Of a stretch of DNA of 64,000 nucleotides, positions 40,241-52,800 are shown one piece after another. How positions within the stretch are numbered: position 1 is the first letter of the stretch; every line of letters starts with the position of its first letter. This DNA is from Gymnogyps californianus. Taxonomy: Eukaryota; Chordata; Aves; Accipitriformes; Cathartidae. The stretch covers positions 13,915,437 through 13,979,436 of the forward strand of contig NC_059475.1 in assembly GCF_018139145.2 (NCBI RefSeq). The letters run 5' to 3'. The notes under the pieces were generated by a model that was not told where the DNA came from, made no database searches, and saw nothing but the letters and a program-made list of their open reading frames with translations. The position numbers and the translations under genes are program-made.

Positions 40241-43200
40241 CTTTCATTTCATTTAAATTTCTCCTGTGCTGGTTTTTCTTGATCTTTAAAAATCTGTGAG
40301 TGGGACTCAAGACCCAAGGAAGTAATTAACAATTTTTCAAGCTGCATCAATACTGCCAGAATACTACACTATATCATTATTTGAAATAGCTAACATTTAA
40401 AAGGCATCTTCCAGGATGCCTCAAACTTCTAGCAATGTCATGATCTTTTTGCACTGATATGATGTCCCAGTTTCTCTGGGTATTAATATAGTATTCCATA
40501 ATTAATATATCTGGCATATCCAAGAAGAATTATCCTAGTATTCTGAAAAGCCAGAGCCTAGATTAGGTTGCTCATAGGTGGCTAGTCCTCTTAGCAGCCA
40601 AAAATTAACATTCTTAGTTTAGACTAGATAATGAATTTTAAATTAAAAGTTACATTCACATTGTGAACTGTGCTATGATAGATACCCAGCTAGCTGTAAA
40701 AAAGCTAACACATATACTGGAAACAATTTAACTATGGTAGTCCCTAGCTCCTCACAGACTGAACGGCATTTCTCCTCAAAGGACTAAATCACTTCTACAT
40801 TTTTGATATTGTTGTACGGCTTTCAGTATCTGTGTTAGCTCATATGCAGCTTGCCCAAGTGTCTCTCTACTGCACTGCAGTATGCAGCATGGACATACCA
40901 CAGAGATCAAATACAGAAGGAAAGAATTTAACCAATTTGACACCAAGCAAAGCTACAGGGTTCTCCATGTCTCCATCATTGCATAGATTTAACAATATGC
41001 AATATGCAGAGGCACCTGAGCTCTGCCTTAAGGACAGGCAATAAAACAAAGCTAGTGTTATTCTAGGGCAAGCACAAAAACTTTCTCTAAAACCTTGTAC
41101 TTCACTTTTTAAATCTGCAGCAACAGCCAGTGAAGTGATTTAAAATTCAGTAACCTGGAAGAATCAATTATCAAGGTCTGACTCACTGGTGTGTAGAGAC
41201 ATCTTTAATGTTATTTAACGTTGCTCTACAGATGCAGTGTCCCAAAGATGCATTATTTACCCATATAACTAACCTCAAGTTTTAGGTAGGCATATAAGAG
41301 TTCATGCAATCCCTAGGTCTACAAAAGATTGTTTAATGGAAATTCACACTCCTGGCTCGAGTCTTGGGGTTTATATCTGCCAAAAATAGTGGGATGCATT
41401 CCAAGGTACAGTAAGTGTCTCAGTCTTTCAGCTGCCACTCAACCTGACCTGAGCAGTTAGTCTAAGTCATTGTCTAGACAATTTATCTATTCTTGAATTT
41501 CTACAATGCATCCAGTAATTTCCTCAAATTTTCAGAAGTGAGAATTGCAACATGATGCAATGTGGGGTTTTTTTGTTACTGTAGACAGCTGAAAATGCTG
41601 CTGTAGTAGTATTGGTTAGCAACAACCTGCTCTGGAAAAAAAGGAGACCAATTTTCCTTATGTTTCTTGCTGTGGCACAGGCACCATTAGTGGAAATGCC
41701 TAGCCTTTAACTCTATTCATTTTGCTTTCAAACTGATACCAAATTTGAAAGATCCCTGTTTTGATCCCTTCCCTAAACATGGATCAAACACTGACGTATC
41801 TGTATTTCACTTGCAGATACAATTTCCAACTTAGTCATCATTTGAAGTTAATCAAGGCATTTCTTCATCTTGTAATTTCTCACCTGCAGATAGTTAGAAC
41901 TGTGATTACAATTAAAATTACCATTAAAAACTTCATGCTGTGGTTTCATTACCTGTGTCAAATGAGTTATATTAATTACAAATTATGGTATTCACAGACT
42001 TGTGTTAACATGCATCTCAACAGGAACCGTGAGGTTTCCACTGAAATCTGCAATTCAAGTCTTAATTTTGGTAAACATCTGAGAACTCAAGCTAAAACTC
42101 AACTTCATGAAAGAATGACTCGGGCACTTGTGTTGTCAGAGAGCAAGATAAGTATGTCACTCACAAACAAACTGCACTTGCACATTCATATTAATGTATT
42201 ATAGACCGCTTGCCATTATTTGCTCAGCTAAAACATGAGCTCAGAGAAGGTCGTGGAACCAATCCAATTCCCTTTTAAGTCAATAGAAAGGCTCTTGTGG
42301 CACCTCTTTGTGACTGCTTCCTGCAAGCAATCACACAACTACATGTAAGGCAGAGGCTGATGTTAGGCACTACAGCATCCCTACCTCCAGGAATAAGGAT
42401 AGTAGTCTGACTGCACAGAATCAGCATCCAAGATCTGGTAAGTTCTTGTACTGGCAGAAGCAGTTACTATCCTCTGCTGTGTAAGACCCTACTACATTTC
42501 CCCAAAGGAAGTGTTTTAAATTTGGTCACTTTTTTCCTTTACGGATAAATAATAGATAAATCTGTAATCTCCCAATTTATTAGCAATCGAAAAGTATGAA
42601 AGCTACCTCTGCTGTAATCACTGAAAGGGAAAGTAAAGATATATTTTAGCTTCCTATTAATGTAAAAGAAGAAAATACAAATACATCTAGTAAATAATTT
42701 AATTACAGAGAAAACTGAGCATTTAAAGACCTTCCTAAATGCCACAAAGCCACACAACGTAGCCATAAACTAAAATTATTCAGTAGATGGCCTGCAATAC
42801 ATCCATGGTTACTGAACATGTATAAAGCAAAAAAAGCTACGTTGCCATCAAGTATTAGATAAAACAAGCTGGTCTAAAACAATGATGTCAGAAAAAAAAA
42901 AATGGTTTCATCTTTTATCACGTGTACTCACCCTGTTCCAAAATAATTACTCCAATCTTTCCACCTTCTCCCGTAGTTACCTTTGCACGCTCTATACACC
43001 CTTCTCTGGGAGCACATTTCCTTATCTAGTTAAGTCACTATCCCCTTCCTTCCCATTTTCTTAAGAACAGAATAGTCAAAAGCAGCTGATGATCATATGT
43101 CTGTAACAAAAATGAAAGCAACAAGAAGTATGCCAACGATCACCCTGATCTTTCCACTTGTATTTTGTGCCCTTCTTTTGTACCTATCTTCTAAACTGAA

Positions 43201-44409
43201 AATTCTTCAGGCTGAAGACTGTCTTGCTGTATACCTGCATACTATTAGCATAATACAAATGATAACAGAGCCCAGAGAGGTGTTATATTCTCAGGTGAGA
43301 GTCCTCAGAACTTGCCGGTATCATCCTCCCACCACGTTACGATAAAAGAGATTGCAAAACTGTGAGAGAACAGTTCCTCAGTTCCCCACCAGCCCCCATT
43401 TGCGTGACACAGACTATCACCGAGAAGGGCATCTCCTAATCCTAGTTACTGGCCTTCATATACTGCAGTAACAAAAGCTTCAGCAATAAGTGAGATATAA
43501 AATAAACACTAATTTTAACATCCATGCTTAAAGCAATAATCTTGGAATAATCTGCCGCAAATACTGAAATGCATTCTCAATAATCTGCAAAAAAATAATT
43601 TCAACTAAAAAACTGCAAACAGTACTATTTAAGTAATACAATGAGAAGCTGGGATGGATTTTTTCAAAAGTTACAAACAATAAAATACAAACTAAAGAGC
43701 AAACATTTATAGAGAAGGGTATCTTCTGCAGGCACCATATAGCTGGCAAGACAGAATCCTATTTTCATGAATAATCTCAAAGTGGGAAAGAGAGAAGCAA
43801 GCAAAAAAAGAGGCAAGGAGAGCAAGATATAGGGACAAACGGCAAAAAGAAATCTGTTCATAAAGAGAAAGAACAGAAAAGCATGAATTAGAAAATAAGT
43901 CATTAGTATGAGGGGAAGAGGAACGAGGAGGAAGTGTGAAAAGAATCCAGCTCTCTAGAATGGCAATTTTTAGTTACTGATAAAAAGCACCACCTTCCAG
44001 AAAAGCTGCTGCTTGCGTGTCTAAATGGATGCAGCTTTAAGGAAAGTCCAAAAACCCTCAGGTATAAGAGTCAAAACTATCCGACTCAGGGAACTGCAAG
44101 AGGAGACATAACATTTCATACCCACTTTCCGGCCATGATCCAAATCTGGCACAGATGGCTTGTAGATGATTGTCACTGCCAGAAAACTGCAAATTATTGT
44201 CGCTACCAGAAACCCATTGGCGTATTATGAAATGAGTTTTAGTTTCGATCAGAATGTTGATACTCCAAAGGTGGTCGGGGGTGACAATACTCTAGGACAG
44301 TTGGTGCAGCCGCTTATCTGTCAGAAGGCCCAAAGCGCACCCTGCAAGAGGTAGCAAAGACCCTCCAGCCCCTTGCTTAAATCCACCTTTGGCACACTGC
44401 AAAGCACAG

Positions 44410-44700
44410 GACGACTAGGTTTCACTCCCAGCTCTGCTGCTGATCTCCCTTGAGCCTTGTCCCATTTCCATTTAAGCCAATTCCTCACAACTTCCACAGG
44501 TGTCTATTTCCCTCACTGGTAAAACTGAAGCGATACTTTATTTTCCTCGCCTCTCTTTTCTGCCGGGTTGATTTAGGCTATCAGCTTCAGGGTAGCAATT
44601 GCCTCTGACAATGTGCTTGTACAGCTCCCTAACACTGATGCTGGGCAAAACAGGACTTTGATCTCAGCTGGAGTCTCTATGTACTACAGCAGTAACACCC
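44410..44700 (+). mobile_element. Relic MIR-like SINE with LINE-type tail
   Basis: TAGGTTTCACTCCCAGCTCT and the stretch ending CCCTCACTGGTAAAACTGAAG follow MIR core wording. At 44610-44700, TTGTACAGCTCCCTAACAC and GATCTCAGCTGGAGTCTCT follow the same ancient sauropsid tail as 27740-27985, but closer to consensus. Confidence 0.6.
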
Positions 44701-47700
44701 TGTTTAAGAGCACAGACCCCCATTAAGGGAGAGCTCTAACTTAAACATTTTAAAAGCACACAACTAGGCTAATTTTATACATCGCAATAACCTGAGACAA
44801 GACAGCCTGATTTAGAGCAGAGGACACACACATTCTTTGTACCCTTTTCCTTAGAAAAAGCAGCTCTCTCGCAAATGATCAATGTCATTCCCCACAGCAG
44901 GTAGCTGAGAGCGAGCTCGCCTGCATTGCGATGCACTTGGTCACAAACTGCACCTTGCACCAGGGCAAGCACTCTACCTGCACTGCTGCCTTTAGAATGT
45001 TGAGGCTTAAGTGTAGATAATATCCCAATACCTCAAATAAATGCAGAGAAACGAGTGTGGGACACCCTTGGTCTTCAAGCCCGTTCCTGTTCCAGGACTT
45101 GTTTACACATCACAGTTTCAGAAATCTTCTTATCTGCTCTAATTGCCATGATTCATGAATTTACAACACAGTTGTGCTCCACAATTTTCATCCAACTGTA
45201 ATCCTTCACTTTGCAAATAAATAACTAGTGACTGTTTACAGCTGCAATATCTAAGCACAGCCTTAAAACTTCAGAGCAAATTCATAAAAGCTACAAAAAA
45301 TTGAGCATAATAAAAAAGTCACAAATAATGTATATTATTACCATTATCATGTACATATCAACACATATTATGCCACTGCAAATGCATGCTGTGTAATCTG
45401 CTTCATCTAGCGCCCTCCGCGCAAAGTGCCAGACCCCCCGTGGCATAGTTCATGGGTTCCCCTTGGGCTACAGCAGGTTCATCCGCACAAACCAAGTCTC
45501 AGTAGAATTACACAGACGCTTTACAGAGAAGTCAGGGGACTTGCGGCAAATTTATTCCTATGTGGACCGCGCTTTTCAGCTGACAATGTTTATATATCTC
45601 TCATTAAACAGGTTAGATGGTTTTGTCAATGCTGCTTTTTAAGTTATAGTATTAAGATTTATTGTTAAAGAAGCAAGTGAAAATATAAGAACAAATAATA
45701 ATATTATAATTATAATAATAGGGACTGGGACGTTACTGTGACTGAATTTATTGATACTTTTATCTTAGCTAGCAACAGTTTCATTTAAGTATAGTTATGT
45801 AGTACAAGGAATGTCTTCGCTTATTCAAGACACACCAACATAAAATAAAAATGAATATGTTAATTTCAGAAATTCTATAAATTAAAAATGAGTTCAGGAA
45901 AAAGATATGAAACCAAAACATATTTTTGAACAAAAACCTTGAACGCCTGTGAATCTGTAATGATTCCCAGATACTTCTGCTTTGTATTTTCTACTGAAAA
46001 CTGCTGAAGGATACCAAAGGAAAACACTACTGTGCTAATTCCTCAAGAAGCTACATCTTACTCTTAACTGCCATCAGGAACCACCTTTGGGGCTGGGGGC
46101 AGCTACATGAACTGCAACTGATTTTTTACTTGAGTCTAAACTATTTTGATTCTTTATAATAAAGGACAGAAACATTGTTAAAAATGGGTTCAATTTAAAG
46201 AAGAATTCCTAGCTTGTTGTACCTGGTGTGTAGCTTCATATAAGTGTTTAATCATATGCTTGAATTTCTATCTATGAAACGGTTTCATGAAAATAAATGC
46301 AATATATTTACTTTTAAAAAACAATTTCTCAACTGTATTTCATAACATTAATGAACTCAAATCCCCTCATCCTATGACTATTAGTGTTTCAAAAGCAGAA
46401 TACATAAGAAAAGAAGAAAAGACATTAAGGGCAAAATGCCAAAATCACAAACTCACAAATAATATGAACCTTTTATCCACCTCAGCATGAAAAAGCTAGC
46501 ACTGACACTGAAAGAATTGCCTACTATTTTTTGTTAACTCACCCAAAATGTTCTCAGCGTCTCAAAAGTGGAAGTATAATCTGTTTTGTGAGTTTTGGAC
46601 ATGCAGGTGGATTGCTTAATGAGTTGTGCACGACACACGCAGAACTGATTCCCTCTGGCTCATTTCACTTGTAAGGAAAAATATGACGTTTTGCTAAAGA
46701 AAAAAACCACTTCTCTGCTTGAATTAATTCAGGTATATAGCTACATGTACATTCGATTGCTAGGAGGAACGATGTAGGTTTAGGAGTCATGCTACCATTT
46801 TAAAGACCGTGCCAAAGTTGAAACAGCTTTGCCAAGCTCAGAGAAGGGCTTGCAGCATTTTCTAGCACACTGTACATCAGCGAGGCTCAGGCTATGTCGC
46901 ATACCTCTTTACAGACTTCAGCATGCCCAACAGCCTGTGCTCTGTCCCCCACGCTAGCAGCAGCGACATTGTTGGCTGTCACATGCCACCCAGACCATAA
47001 AGAAGGTGGGGAACAGGCCTCCAAGCTTTGAGGGTCAGCAACCATTGAACTCACTACAGTAAACAAGAATCTGAAGCAATGGAGCAGACAAGTGTGGGTT
47101 ATTTTGCTCTCAGACAGCAGATGAACTATTCCAAGGGGAGCACATCAGGCCTCTCCCTCTCCTTGTGTATTTCACTCCTGCAAAAGAGTACTTTGACCTA
47201 ATTTACTAAATACAGTGTTTTCATGTGTAATCTCAGTCACATATGCATTCAGAAACTATTTTTTCCTGGGTAAGTACGTTTAGGGGATCCTGGAAGACGC
47301 TTTAAACGAGCAAGTTCAATGAGATTTGCAATCATATACCTCTAACTGAGAAATTAGCTCTGAAAACTGAAAAATAAGTCAAATTCTTGAGAGAACTCTA
47401 TGTTAGAAGCCTAAACAAAGACACTGCAGAGCAGAAGCGTGGTTTGTTTGTTTGCCTTTTGGTTTGGGGCAGTCCTCAGCAGTTTCTGGCCATAAACATA
47501 CAGGTAACATTCAAGAATAATATTATATTAGAAAAGACATGAGCACATTCAGATCTGTGTTTCTCTCAAGATCTACTGCTTTGTCTCCCTTTGCTTCTCT
47601 GAACTACACTGGGCAGAAACAGAAGAGATGTTTTATTTCCTTCTTCAAGGCCACTGCTACAAAACCCCTCAGCAAACTTTTGGCATTGGCCTCTGCAGAG

Positions 47701-48645
47701 CCTTGCGTACAGTGAGAGAACGGAGAAACAGTTCGTCCGCTGCTGGGAAGAGCCATGAACAGCTGTTCTTCTGGTATTTTTGCCTTCATTACAAGGCTTC
47801 AAATTGCATCAGAATGCATCCGCTAGTCATTTTTGAAGCCTTAGTGCCAATTCCTTACGTCTTTTCAAAACACGTGGTCTGAAAGAGCTATTGGAGAGAG
47901 AGTGGCAATATTCTCAGGTTCATTGTAATCAGATTTCTTTCTTTCTGATTCTTCTATTGATTAGAACTATCATGCGCACAGATTAAAACAGCAGACTTCC
48001 ACTTGTGCATCTATAATTTTTTTTTCTCTGTATTAAGCAGTGATTTATTTGTGTTTATGTTGCACTCATTGTGGCATATGGTTGCTACAAATACTGTCAT
48101 TTAGAATGGGGCAAAATACAACTGACCTGCTTAAACAGCTGTCTTTGTTTTAAAATACACTCTGTAAATATTTTTAATTTCATGATTCTCTACCAAAAAA
48201 AAGGCTTATGTTACTGTATCTACCTTGTTTTATTTACAACCAAACAAATGAAACAAACATGTTTTGCTGTCTTATCCAGAAGACCTTTTTAAATACCCGT
48301 GATTTCCTTCTGCAATAATTCAGTTTGAAAAAGAGACTTTAAGTAAAACTAAAAAACCCCGTAACGTTAATGTCACTCCGAATAGCAGATACAGAAATGG
48401 CTTTATTATTGTTCCACGGCACAGCCCATCCCGCCCGCAGCTAAATCTTCTTTGGCTCGCTTCCTCCTCGTACCGGCAAGTCAGAAACAAACTATTCTCA
48501 TATGCCAGCAGCAAACGCTCCCGCTCCAAAACCGGGCGCTCGGGGCAGGCACGGGAAGAGCACCGCCGAGCCGACGCCAGCACTGCACGGCGAAGGCGAG
48601 CAGAGCGGCCCCCTCCGCAGGCCGAGCGGGGCTCCGCACATCCCC

Positions 48646-48669
48646 GGGGCCGGGGCCGGGGCCGGGGCC
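48646..48669. repeat. GGGGCC hexanucleotide run, four copies
   Basis: Four perfect consecutive GGGGCC units on the plus strand, followed by GGC. TUB transcripts would carry the GGCCCC complement. It lies in intron 1, about 0.8 kb downstream of exon 1, in the CpG island. Confidence 0.9.
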
Positions 48670-48753
48670 GGCTCCCGCAGCGCGGAGCCGCCGCTGCCCG
48701 CCGCCCGCTGACGCACGGGGCTCTCGGGCAGCAGCCGCCGCGCGGCGGCTCCC

Positions 48754-48834
48754 GTAGCTTATGGCAACGGCGGAGCCAATGGCAGCCGTCCGCCGGGCGC
48801 TGCCATGGCGATCCCGCTCCTCGCCATGGCGGCA
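48754..48834. promoter_or_regulatory. X-box-like, CCAAT and YY1-like motif cluster
   Basis: GTAGCT-TAT-GGCAAC at 48754-48768 fits the RFX X-box (GTNRCC, 0-3 nt, RGYAAC) with one mismatch. A CCAAT box follows at 48776-48780, and ATGGCGGC, the YY1 core, lies at about 48827-48834. X-box plus CCAAT is a common promoter arrangement. The cluster sits about 0.7 kb inside intron 1, so it may mark a second or antisense start. Confidence 0.45.
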
Positions 48835-49465
48835 CCACCGGCCGCGGCCGCTCCGCGAGGAAGCGGCGGCCGCGCCCGCGCGCGCTGCCCGGCCCGCCGG
48901 CCCCCGGCCCGCTCTCGGTGGCACCCAGCGGAAGGGGCAGCGAGTGCCCGCCAGCGCCCGGCGGGGCCGGGGTCCCCGCGGCCGAGGGGCGACGGCCGCC
49001 ACCGACGGCGCAGCGTTCTGACTGCTGCCGCCCGGCCCGCCGGGGGGGGCCCTGTGGCGGAGGCAGGGAGGAAAGCTCTCCCGCTACGGAGCGAGCGCGG
49101 CTCTCCCAGCGGCGCTCCCGCTCTCCGCGGGCCTGACAGCTCTCCCCAGAGACCAGCCCCTGAACTTCGCGGAGCGGGACCGGCCCGAAGTTGGGAGGCG
49201 GGACCGGGGCCCCCCCTCCGAGAGCGCCCGCCAGCCGGCAGGCGCGGGGCCGGCCCGCGACCCGCTACCCCAGCCGGGACCCACCGCCTCCCCGCCGCGC
49301 CCCGGGCAGGGTCCGGCCGCTCCGGCCCCGCTGCCGAGGCACGGGTTCCGGCGGCGACCCTCCGAGCCCGCCGAGGGGCAGCGGCTCCAGCCCAGGAGCA
49401 GCCCCGGTCCCTCCGGCCGCGTCGCACCGCTCTACCCGCCGCCCCTCGGCGGGGGTCCCCCCTAC

Positions 49466-49503
49466 CTGTAAGGGATCCAGTCCGCCTGGTGCCTTGAAGT
49501 CAT
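49466..49503 (-). CDS. TUB: TUB coding exon 1 (start codon)
   Basis: First coding exon of tubby, a protein that binds phosphoinositides and the IFT-A complex and helps carry receptors into primary cilia. On the minus strand it reads ATG plus 11 codons (MTSRHQADWIPY) and ends with AG, completed by the T of exon 2 to give Ser. The donor is CAG|GTAGGG. This matches the short mammalian isoform start (MTSKPHSDWIPYS) apart from a few residues, which identifies TUB rather than TULP1-4. The context of the ATG is GAGAG-ATG-A, with G at -3. The exon lies inside a CpG island, so it is probably also the transcription-start exon; the 5' UTR boundary cannot be seen. The alternative long-isoform first exon known from mammals was not found in the window. 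Confidence 0.95.
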
Positions 49504-49589
49504 CTCTCCCCGGCGACGCTGCCCGGAGCCGAGGAGGAGGACGCGGCCGCTGCTGCCCGAGTCGGAACCCGCCACGGCGCGGGCAGCAT
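49500..49589 (-). other. Upstream ORF overlapping the TUB start codon
   Basis: A minus-strand ATG at 49589-49587, with A at -3, opens a 29-codon alanine/serine-rich frame. Its TGA stop (49502-49500) overlaps the TUB ATG as ATGA. The same frame is open further upstream to an ATG at 50042. It matters only if the TUB 5' UTR extends more than about 87 nt upstream without splicing. That is plausible in this CpG island but not shown by the sequence. Confidence 0.5.
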
Positions 49590-49869
49590 CCTCCGTCCGG
49601 GGCGGGGGCGGACGGCGCGCCGGTTATCCCGGCAGCGGCCGCAGAAACATCCCCCCGGGGAGGGCTCCCAGCGGCGGGCCGGGCTGCATGGGGAGGGGGG
49701 CGGCCGGGGGCAGCAGGAGGCGGCTCCCAGCCCTTCCTCCCTGCCCGGAGCAGCGGCTGAGTCGGGCACCGGGGCGGGGGAGGGGGCGGAGGAAGGGCCA
49801 GCGGCGAGCAGGGAAAGGCAGGGTAGCAGCGCCGCGTCCCCACTGCCGCTACCCGCCCGCCCCCCCGCT

Positions 49870-49884
49870 GCCGCCGCCGCCGCC
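49870..49884. repeat. GCC trinucleotide run
   Basis: Five uninterrupted GCC units on the plus strand, which read GGC on the TUB strand. They are about 370 nt upstream of the TUB ATG, in the promoter or 5' UTR. Confidence 0.85.
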
Positions 49885-52800
49885 GCGCTGAGGCATCGCC
49901 CGGGCGAGGCGGGCCGCGCCGGGCCGAGCCGCCCTCCGCGCCGGGCCCGCCCCTGCCCCGTCAGCCGCCCCGCCACTGGGCATGTGCGGGGCGCCGCGGC
50001 CGGTGGGGGCCGGGCACGGCTCGGCCCGGTTCGGAGTGGCATGCTTCGCGCTGCTCCCGCGGCGGGTAACGGCCGGGCAGCCCTCGCAGCCGGCTGAGAC
50101 GGGGGAGAGGTGCGAGGAGAGCTCAGCCTGCGCTTAGGCTCTTCTCAGGCCAGCCCTACCAGGGAAATCTATAAATTTCAGCAACTCGACCCACAATGGC
50201 TGAGGAGCCAGGCCTGGGGTCTGTTAGTAAAAGCTTAACCCGGCCCTGAAGGGAAAATTCATGTTTTCTGTTTGTCAGCACTGGACTGGCACTTCACGGT
50301 GACGCAGAGCTGCTGGGACATGGTGGCTGCAGCCCACCTCTGCTGGCCCTGGCATGGCCACGAGCACCGGCAGCGCTCCCGGGGAAACCATGGCGGAAGG
50401 CTAAGGCTGACTGGGAGCAGAGCGCAGTCATGGCTCCCTGAGGAGCCCAGCTTTTGCTACACAAGCATGTTATAGGCCACCACGCGCTCATCCCAGCAAG
50501 ACCAGCTCCGCTCCAGCTCTGCAGCCACAGCAGAAGTGAAGCCCGTTTACACTATTGACCGTGTAAATCCCTTCTCGTCTTAGTCTGTGTCAGACTATAT
50601 GCTTACAGAAACAGTTCCTGGCTTCATGGAAAAAACATGATCTGAAGAGAGAAGAAATTAGTGAAAGAGATTAATGAAAAGTATAATCTCTGTCTGTTTG
50701 CTTTGAATAATGGCAGTCTGGCCCCTAATATCTCAGAAGTTTTGTTGTAGGCAACAGTTGTGCTGTGTATGGGGGGGGAGATTTAAAGAAAAGACTGTTA
50801 TGAGTTAGCTGAAGTCACCTTTTCACACAGAACAGGCACTGTGGAATAAACCATCAAAGAGTTAAGCGTGGCACGCACTGTACCCTGGAAACGCTAAGAT
50901 GGAGAGGGGCACCTAAGTGATGAAGATGTGAAGCTCTGACCTGCCAAGCCATCCCCAAATTGCAACGTTGGTCTTCTGCTTGGTGGTGTGAACTCATGCG
51001 GAAGAAGGGTACGGTACAGCTTATCCCATTGCAAGGTATTGCAGAATTAGAAGGAAGGATGAATGATTAAGGCTGTGGAAAGGTGCATATCTGAGCAGAG
51101 AATGAAAAAAAATGTTCACCTAAGAAAATAGAGACAGGGAGTTTAAAAGTAGGTGTTTAGAAATAGTAGAGCAGAACGGTAGAAAAAGAAATTTTGTTCT
51201 CCTGGTTTTATAGCATAAAAAACAAGGAGACAATATTGTAATTTAGCAAATTAAAAACAGATTGAAGGAGATACTTTTCCATGCACCATGACTGTATGGT
51301 AGAGTTCACTACCAAAGAACATGGCTGGGCTCAGGAAGCCAGCAGGAGTCAACAGAAAATGGCATGCTTAATAGATAACAGAAATGCTACCATATTCTTC
51401 ACTGTCATAAACTTTTGAGAGGCTATTTTGTTTTAAAGCCAGAAACCGGAATTTAAACATTTTCCAGAAGTCAAAATAAGATCTACCTTTAAGGAAGAAT
51501 TATCTCACATCCATGTGGATAAGATAATTTGCTGCTTTCTTGACCAGCATCAGGCACTGGACTTGACAGACCTCGGTTCCAGTCAGGCACAATCTGGAAC
51601 TGTAAAACAACAGGCTTCCCCACCACCTGGCAGTGTTATTAGCGTGAGGAGGTGGCTGCAGGAGAGAGATCCCATCTCCCGGTACTAAGCTACATGCTTT
51701 TTAAGTATGCCCATTTACGGAGGCTTCTGTAGAAAAGAAGAAAGGAAAGATGAAAACGAGAAGAGTTTCATGTCTTCAGACTCAAAAGCTCTCAAGACTT
51801 ATGATCAGAATATCTATTTTCAAAAAGCCGTAAGTGTAAAGTCTGATAGATGAGCTAATGCACACACATCAAAAAGATCCCTCTGAACCTTTGAGTGATA
51901 TAAAACATTCAAGTGCTTTACTGTCATTTAAACAGCTCAAGACCATGTTTGTGTTAACAAATAGAAAGCATACGGGGTTACTAGATGTTCAAAATAGGAG
52001 ACAGTCAGGGTGTCCTGGAAGATGGGGGTGCACAGAGCATAATCTAGGGAGAGCTGACACAGAGGAGAAGAAAGATCAGGAAAATTGTATGGGAAGAAGG
52101 GAAAAACAATTCTCTGATATTTTCCCTACTTTTGTAGGGTTTACTTATGCCTCCAACCTCTTCTTCATCCTCCCCCACCCTGATTCTCCCTCATCCCTTT
52201 ACCATCGTGGGTCACTTGCTTTTATACTGCCTCACTCTCCAGCTTTGGTTCATTCTCACTGACAATGCTCTGCCCCCATTTCTGAAGCAAGTGAGCTGAG
52301 CAGAAAGGTGAATACCAGCCCTCTGCAGCTGGCAGTGTTAAGACCAGGGTCACTGCACATCTCTAACTCTGAGCAAGGTCCCAACTCACCAGTCTCCTAT
52401 GGATGTCACTCTGCTTTGTCTGCATGGCACACAGAGCTAATTCTGAATGACAGGGCAAGAGTTAAAGAGAATTCCTTGCCGGGCAGATGATCAAGGTGTT
52501 CATTTTGCTGTGTAACAAGCCTCAAGATTGGCCTTGAGGTGCAGATCCATTCACTGACATTTCTAATAATTTTCAGCAGCTCAGGGGAGACCTGGCTTTT
52601 GCAGGTGCCAGTTTCCCCAAGTACTACTACAACAAAAACTAGGAAAAAAATACCAGCATGTAACAAATAACCCTTACATGCAATGATGATTTCTAGGTGC
52701 TATCTGTAAAGAGAATTGTACTTTTCAAAAGCCATGCTTAATTAGTTTCAGGTAGCAGCCTGATGGGCAAGGTAGTCTGTTAGAAAAACAGTGCTTTAAA

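Larger units (their letters stand above)
17641..49465 (-). other. TUB: TUB intron 1
   Basis: About 31.8 kb, from donor GTAGGG beside exon 1 to acceptor TTTGCAG before exon 2. A very long first intron fits a CpG-island promoter gene. It carries most repeats of the window: three CR1 fragments, one solo LTR, a purine minisatellite, MIR-like and LINE-tail relics, and the downstream half of the CpG island. Outside those features it is AT-rich with no recognisable exon; 37000-39890, 40240-44400 and 44700-48450 hold nothing I can name. Confidence 0.85.
48500..50110. promoter_or_regulatory. CpG island with the TUB promoter
   Basis: About 1.6 kb of very GC- and CpG-rich sequence in an AT-rich region, overlapping TUB exon 1. 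It is TATA-less and has GC boxes (Sp1/KLF type), for example at 49599-49612 and 49771-49790, upstream of the ATG on the TUB strand. A five-copy GCC run lies at 49870-49884. By position this is the TUB promoter and 5' UTR. The transcription start cannot be fixed from sequence. Long overlapping ORFs on both strands here come from low stop-codon density and not from genes. Confidence 0.9.

Noticed and set aside
39858..40310. Long ORFs on both strands over 39858-40310
   Set aside because: They are translations of the purine minisatellite. The 28-bp unit shifts frame each copy and contains no stops.
48320..50042. Several overlapping ORFs of 100-230 codons on both strands
   Set aside because: They lie in the CpG island, are rich in Ala, Arg, Gly and Pro in every frame, and conflict with TUB exon 1. 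This is what low stop-codon density produces.
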